A stretch of DNA of 11,196 bases from assembly GCF_000003605.2 (NCBI RefSeq), contig NW_003108579.1, forward strand, positions 571,553-582,748, given 5' to 3'. A model generated the notes under the pieces. It ran no database searches. It had not been told where the DNA came from and saw only the letters and a program-made list of their open reading frames with translations. The position numbers were made by a program, and so were the translations under genes. This DNA comes from Saccoglossus kowalevskii. Its lineage: Eukaryota; Hemichordata; Enteropneusta; Harrimaniidae. Positions within the stretch are counted from its first letter, which is position 1; every line of letters begins with the position of its first letter. Positions 7,600 through 11,196 of the stretch are shown piece after piece.

Positions 7600-9400
7600 T
7601 TATTTTGTACCATGACCAAAATAAATCTATCGAAACAGAATCTTACTCATTGATTTACTAACTGCTGGCAGAATAGGATATCAATTTACACCCTTTCTAA
7701 CAGATTTGTAAAACGAACAAATAATTACTTCGAAAATAAATACATGAGGTCAGAAATGGAACTTCTCAATGTGTTCCACTATTATCAGCTTTCTTAAGGA
7801 ATTGGATTTTTTTGAGCGCTAATTAAATTATATGTTAATATCTTGGGTGTCAATTGGGTGCATTATTGATTGGTATAATTGTAATTTTATGTATGATCTT
7901 GACTATATCCCTGTGTACATAAATATAAGAATACGAACATCTTCACGACTCAAGTGTAAGTGTAAGGAACATTGAGTAGCCAACTATGCACGTTTTGTGT
8001 CTTTTTTTCTACAAGATGTCATCATTAAGACATCTTGCATCGATCTAAAATTACAATTGAGAGAACAGTTACTTTTGAAAAAGCTGAAAAGTAGATGTTT
8101 TGACAAGTCGATGGTTAACTGGGTAACACATTCATACTATTTTATTGTATTGAGTGCTTCGGGCCATTTCCCAATGACCTCTTTTTGCGTTGATGCGTGC
8201 GTTATATGTCATACTGCGAAATGTCAGGGGGTCTGGTCGTAACATAGTGGAGGTTAAAAAGTCAATAAATATGGCCGAGTCCATGTTCACAATTTCTCAT
8301 AAATTCTAAAATAACATAGATAACGAAGGGCGATATAATGTAACCTAAACATTAAACTTCGAATGTAGTAATACTGAATATTATTTTTACTGCATAATAT
8401 TATTTCTTTAATAACGTGTTTTCTACAAAAATATGCAAATATAATAGTGTTTTCTAAAGTTGGCATTTGATAACTTGAACTGCAAAAGTATATTTTGACT
8501 CCCAAGTCACAGTATAATTTTTAATATAAGACGTCCAAATATAAACTCACACAAACAAGATTTTCATAAACTGTCTATTAAGATAGCGAGACTATTATTT
8601 TCATTCTTGTTTACATCTTCTAATTGTGACTGAATGACAACAAAATGACCTAGGAGAGTATATATTTTTGGAATCGCCAGACTTCAAGCTTTCCAAAAGT
8701 GTGTTTTTCATGCCCGTGCTTCCTACGACGCGTTACTCAATCAATGGTAAAACATTTTTTTGTCTGTAAAAAAATAATTACGCATTTTTGCTGGTGATAA
8801 GAAGCTTTTTTCACTGCAACGTGTTTTAAAAAGTAGTGTGCTGAATTTTAATTTCCGTTTTTGTCGCATTGCCCCAACTCAAACAACAACACGTTGGTAA
8901 ATAACCCAGGAAATAGTTTGTGTGGACACATTCAAGTTGCTCTCTTAAAGATGTGAAAATTTGGTGTTAATCCGACGATATTAATTATACATTTTTTGGG
9001 TTAAAAATCTCGTGTTTTGAAAAAATATAAATTCCTAGGAGAAGTCGATGAAGTCACAGCAAAGATTTTCAAGCTTGTTTATGGGCACAAGTGATTTGGT
9101 TTTCCCATGAAGGTCTGTTTTAACATGTGTAGGGGCATTCAAATGTGTAAGGCTATTGGAAAACAAAAAAATAAGGAATGGGAAATCTATAATTCGAAAA
9201 AATCAGCAGATGCAAAGACAAAATAAATGATTTTTTAGTGGCTGTGTGACCTTGTGTCTGAGATATTCATATGGAAATGACTATGAAACAAACATCGGTG
9301 GACACAAACCACTCAAGTGTTTGTAAACATTATTTCAGATAGCTGCTGATAACACATCCTAACTTTCTGAAATGGAAAGAGTGCAAAACACCCAAATACA
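7600..9400. other. AT-rich non-coding stretch, no gene recognised
   Basis: I see no array module, no recognisable protein and no RNA gene here. Short open frames exist (81 codons plus at 7997-8242; 72 codons minus at 8287-8505) but have no recognisable motif, domain or splice context. The stretch holds a perfect hairpin at 8012-8037. The motifs 'cctaggaga' and 'ttcaagctt' occur twice with identical spacing (8649/8683 and 9034/9068), although the bases between them do not match. Confidence 0.6.
8012..8037. repeat. Perfect 9-bp hairpin
   Basis: The arms 'caagatgtc' (8012-8020) and 'gacatcttg' (8029-8037) are exact reverse complements around an 8-nt loop. It lies in unique sequence. It is too short for a typical animal pre-miRNA, and no longer pairing extends beyond the arms. 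Confidence 0.7.
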
Positions 9401-9404
9401 GACG

Positions 9405-9720
9405 GGTAGCGGTTAATTCAGTTAAGTTAAGTTCAGTTTATTCAGGCCACGAAACAATCAAGCAGTCAGCAACGTAAACCCAAGGCTCTAGCAGTCACTG
9501 CACAATCAGGTGTACAATATACGCTCCCAGAACTTGTTCAGGGCTCAGAATACAATAGCATGGACGTACTAACACGTCTATGACTATAGATAGTAGTCTG
9601 ATTTCAGAGTGAGAACAATAACATTGATAATTCTCAGAACTGTGCAATACGTACAGCCGGGTGTGTGTGATTAGAACTTCTAGTATGTCGGACCTTTCAT
9701 GCCGTAGTTGGCAGCGAGAA
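9405..9720 (-). mobile_element. Candidate retroelement 3' end, minus strand
   Basis: Read on the minus strand, a less AT-rich stretch of about 270 bp ends in 'gtggcctgaataaactgaac' (9431-9450 reversed), followed by 'ttaacttaactgaattaacc'. An AATAAA signal next to a short TTAAC/TGAAC-type repeated tail is typical of retroelement 3' ends, either a truncated non-LTR element or the LTR of an LTR element. No reverse-transcriptase motif is visible in the 78-codon minus frame over it. I could not find target-site duplications or a clear TG...CA pair, so the class and limits are open. Confidence 0.4.
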
Positions 9721-10760
9721 AAAATAATCATGAATCATGAAGGTCTTATTCATAGTTTTTGTCTGAACTAAATATGGAAGAACCCCATTTTCTATTGTTT
9801 TCGCCCACTGGAACAAAAGGGATGCAAATATCAACATAACGATTGGTTGCGAATAAACATTGTATTGTCTTGAATTATGTTTTGAAACTTGTAGGCACAC
9901 ATATTAAACATGTGTTGTTGATTTTGGCAAACAAATTGTATTGTCCAGAGAGATATTTATCCTGTTTCCAACGTGATAATTGATAATATATCGGGCACCA
10001 GTTACTTTATAATACTATCATGGACTGTCAACAAATGAAATACACATGCAGTGTTAGCTTCAAAAAAAGAAAATACACTTTAATTAGCGCGTCATAGACA
10101 CTTGTATTTCGGATACGCTTTTAAGTGCACATGCGATCGACATGTATAAATACGCAAACAAATTTGTAGATGAAATAAACAGGATGTCTTACTTGAATAA
10201 AGTATGGTGTGGTTGTTGTGATTCCATACATTAAATGTTGATTAGTCAATCTCTACTCAGTCTTCTATGTTAAATTGTATTGTGTGGTTGCGTACTTATG
10301 AGTGTTATTCGACCTTTAAATACAGCAACGTCTTCAGGATCACATGGGAAATATGTCAGTAATTTTATAGGCTTTTCTTCGTTTGAAATGCGTTACGGAA
10401 ACACATCATTATATGGGTAAAACCCCAAGGTGTTAGGAATTTTTATTTGTGGTTATACAAACACACACTCACACCAGACACAAGTTGCATGCAGCCTTGA
10501 TTAACATTAACAGTGCAGCAACTATTTCGAATTAGGTTATATAGCATTGATTCACTTTAATTGTAGTTTAATTGGGTTGAATTACATTTAAATCACATAT
10601 AGGAATGCAATTAAGGTAGCGAGAATGTTTTGTGACGTTTTTAAATAAAACATTCTCTGTATGTTGTCTCGTTCAGAACAGTAATTTAGGTTATATATAT
10701 CAAAAGACTAAGTATAGAGGTACAAGTTCGCACAAACTGGACAGACATTGTTTACATAAT
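9720..10760. other. AT-rich non-coding stretch, no gene recognised
   Basis: I found no array module, no protein family and no RNA gene. A CA-rich run (about 10457-10482) is the only simple repeat of note. Short frames on either strand are composition-driven and show no motif. Confidence 0.6.
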
Positions 10761-10762
10761 TA

Positions 10763-10862
10763 TCACGTGACATCAAAAATGGCGAACCGCGATTGCGAGA
10801 GCACACTGCGGAATTTCCTGGTGAAATTTAAGTTATGCATTGTCCGTAATCAAGTCCATTGA
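10763..10862 (+). promoter_or_regulatory. E-box plus ATG: candidate gene start
   Basis: A perfect TCACGTGA palindrome (10763-10770, extended TCACGTGAC) lies 8 bp before 'aaaaATGGCG' (ATG at 10779). That ATG context is good for translation, and it also resembles a YY1 site, which often overlaps start codons. From this ATG the frame reads MANRDCESTLRNFL and would continue to a stop at 10860-10862 (27 codons). A usable splice donor 'ctg|gtgaaa' at 10820/10821 would give a 42-nt phase-0 first coding segment. The base composition is visibly less AT-rich than the flanks. I do not recognise the peptide. A chance frame or a transposon fragment is equally possible. Confidence 0.2.
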
Positions 10863-11196
10863 ATTGCGTCTCCGATAATCAAAAGACCTATTATTCCGAT
10901 TTCTATGCAGGTTTGTTTTTTTTGTCCCCAAATTATTTCATACTTGGCACCTTTAACAGACTATTATTCTGTGACAAAGCATTTTCTTTAAAAACCCAGA
11001 CATATTTCGCACCATCATTATCTTTTGAACGATAACTGCGAGTTTGAATGTCCTAGTCCGAACGCACTTGATTTGGCGGCGGTCCCAATGAGTCGTTCTC
11101 GATCAAAACTTCAACTCGAGAAAAACGCGAAAAACAGTTTTGGTTAATAAAACACTGTAGATTTGCTGCATTATTATAAATATACACTAAAAATGG
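10863..11196. other. Non-coding stretch at window end
   Basis: No gene was recognised. A CpG-containing patch (about 11040-11130, with 'ttggcggcggtccc' and 'cgagaaaaacgcgaaaa') differs from the AT-rich surroundings. The last bases give 'tataaata' (11175-11182) and an 'aaaatgg' start context at the very edge. They are too close together to be a promoter with its start codon. Confidence 0.5.

Larger units (their letters stand above)
6800..7600 (+). repeat. Array unit 3, 3'-truncated copy
   Basis: The lead-in matches unit 2 at 6827-6870. Module A lies at 6890-7085 and module B at 7130-7390. After that, similarity to unit 2 fades: 'gttcttcattag' (7497-7508) corresponds to 'gtcttcattgc' and 'tagctgccaacat' (7560-7572) to 'tagctgacaacat' (4880-4892). 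No further modules appear downstream, so the array ends or becomes unrecognisable at about 7600. Module A here is less AT-rich than its copies and contains a perfect 11-bp inverted repeat not kept in the other copies. Confidence 0.7.

Noticed and set aside
7997-8242. 81-codon plus-strand frame, cysteine-containing near its end.
   Set aside because: No recognisable domain or supporting start or splice context was seen, and its first codons overlap the 8012-8037 hairpin.
8649-9076. 'cctaggaga' and 'ttcaagctt' occurring twice with the same 34-bp spacing (8649/8683 and 9034/9068).
   Set aside because: The bases between and outside the shared words do not align, so a real duplication is not supported.
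9495-9731. 78-codon minus frame over the candidate retroelement 3' end, considered as the C-terminus of a reverse transcriptase.
   Set aside because: No polymerase, RNase H or zinc-knuckle motif is visible. It is more likely 3' UTR or LTR sequence.
1-11196. CRISPR array, bacterial operons, or intact tRNA or rRNA genes.
   Set aside because: No short regularly spaced identical repeats, no ribosome-binding-site-led gene chains and no complete cloverleaf were found. The composition and repeats are eukaryotic in style.

Overview
This is a eukaryotic, almost certainly metazoan, non-coding window. By eye it is about two thirds A+T. It has no operon-like gene packing, no long open frame (the longest is 120 codons), AT- and ATT-type microsatellites, many diverged repeats, and a retroelement-like 3' tail near 9.42-9.44 kb. 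An invertebrate such as a mollusc or other marine animal would fit the base composition and repeat style. That is an impression, because no gene here identifies the taxon. I found no protein-coding gene I can support, no CRISPR array and no intact tRNA or rRNA gene.

About 30-7600: the main structure is a head-to-tail array of old, diverged copies of one composite unit. Each fuller copy carries the same short modules in the same order on the + strand. I call them A (a less AT-rich core with 'cgtcatttrttayg'), B ('tctgtgtga' core), C ('gagcaaagcattaat' core), D (a tRNA-like 'aacgcgagtt' core, only in the first two units), E ('taatatcarygayrnaattacaat'), F ('gcgatacagcata') and G ('tgttccttgtgtaaaa'). 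Approximate extents: unit 0 (partial, modules C to E) 30-1100; unit 1 (complete) 1100-4040; unit 2 (lacks D) 4040-6080; a very degraded fragment 6080-6800; unit 3 (modules A, B and a trace of C) 6800-7600. Module A cores recur about every 2.8-3.0 kb. Within unit 1 there is a second, nested array: three tandem copies of a 110-128 bp AT-rich repeat at 3664-4025. Unit 1 also holds a segment absent from unit 0 that carries a consensus-looking splice-acceptor/donor pair (2633-2717).

About 7600-11196: I found no copy of the array here. The stretch holds a perfect 9-bp hairpin at 8012-8037, a candidate minus-strand retroelement 3' end at about 9405-9720, and a less AT-rich patch at 10763-10862. That patch has a TCACGTGAC E-box followed by an ATG in good context, which could be the first exon of an unseen gene. 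The rest is featureless AT-rich intergenic or intronic DNA.

No genes can be shown to work together here. The window is best read as intergenic or intronic DNA built by old tandem duplication, later diversified by insertions and deletions. All identities were judged by eye alignment; none was computed.
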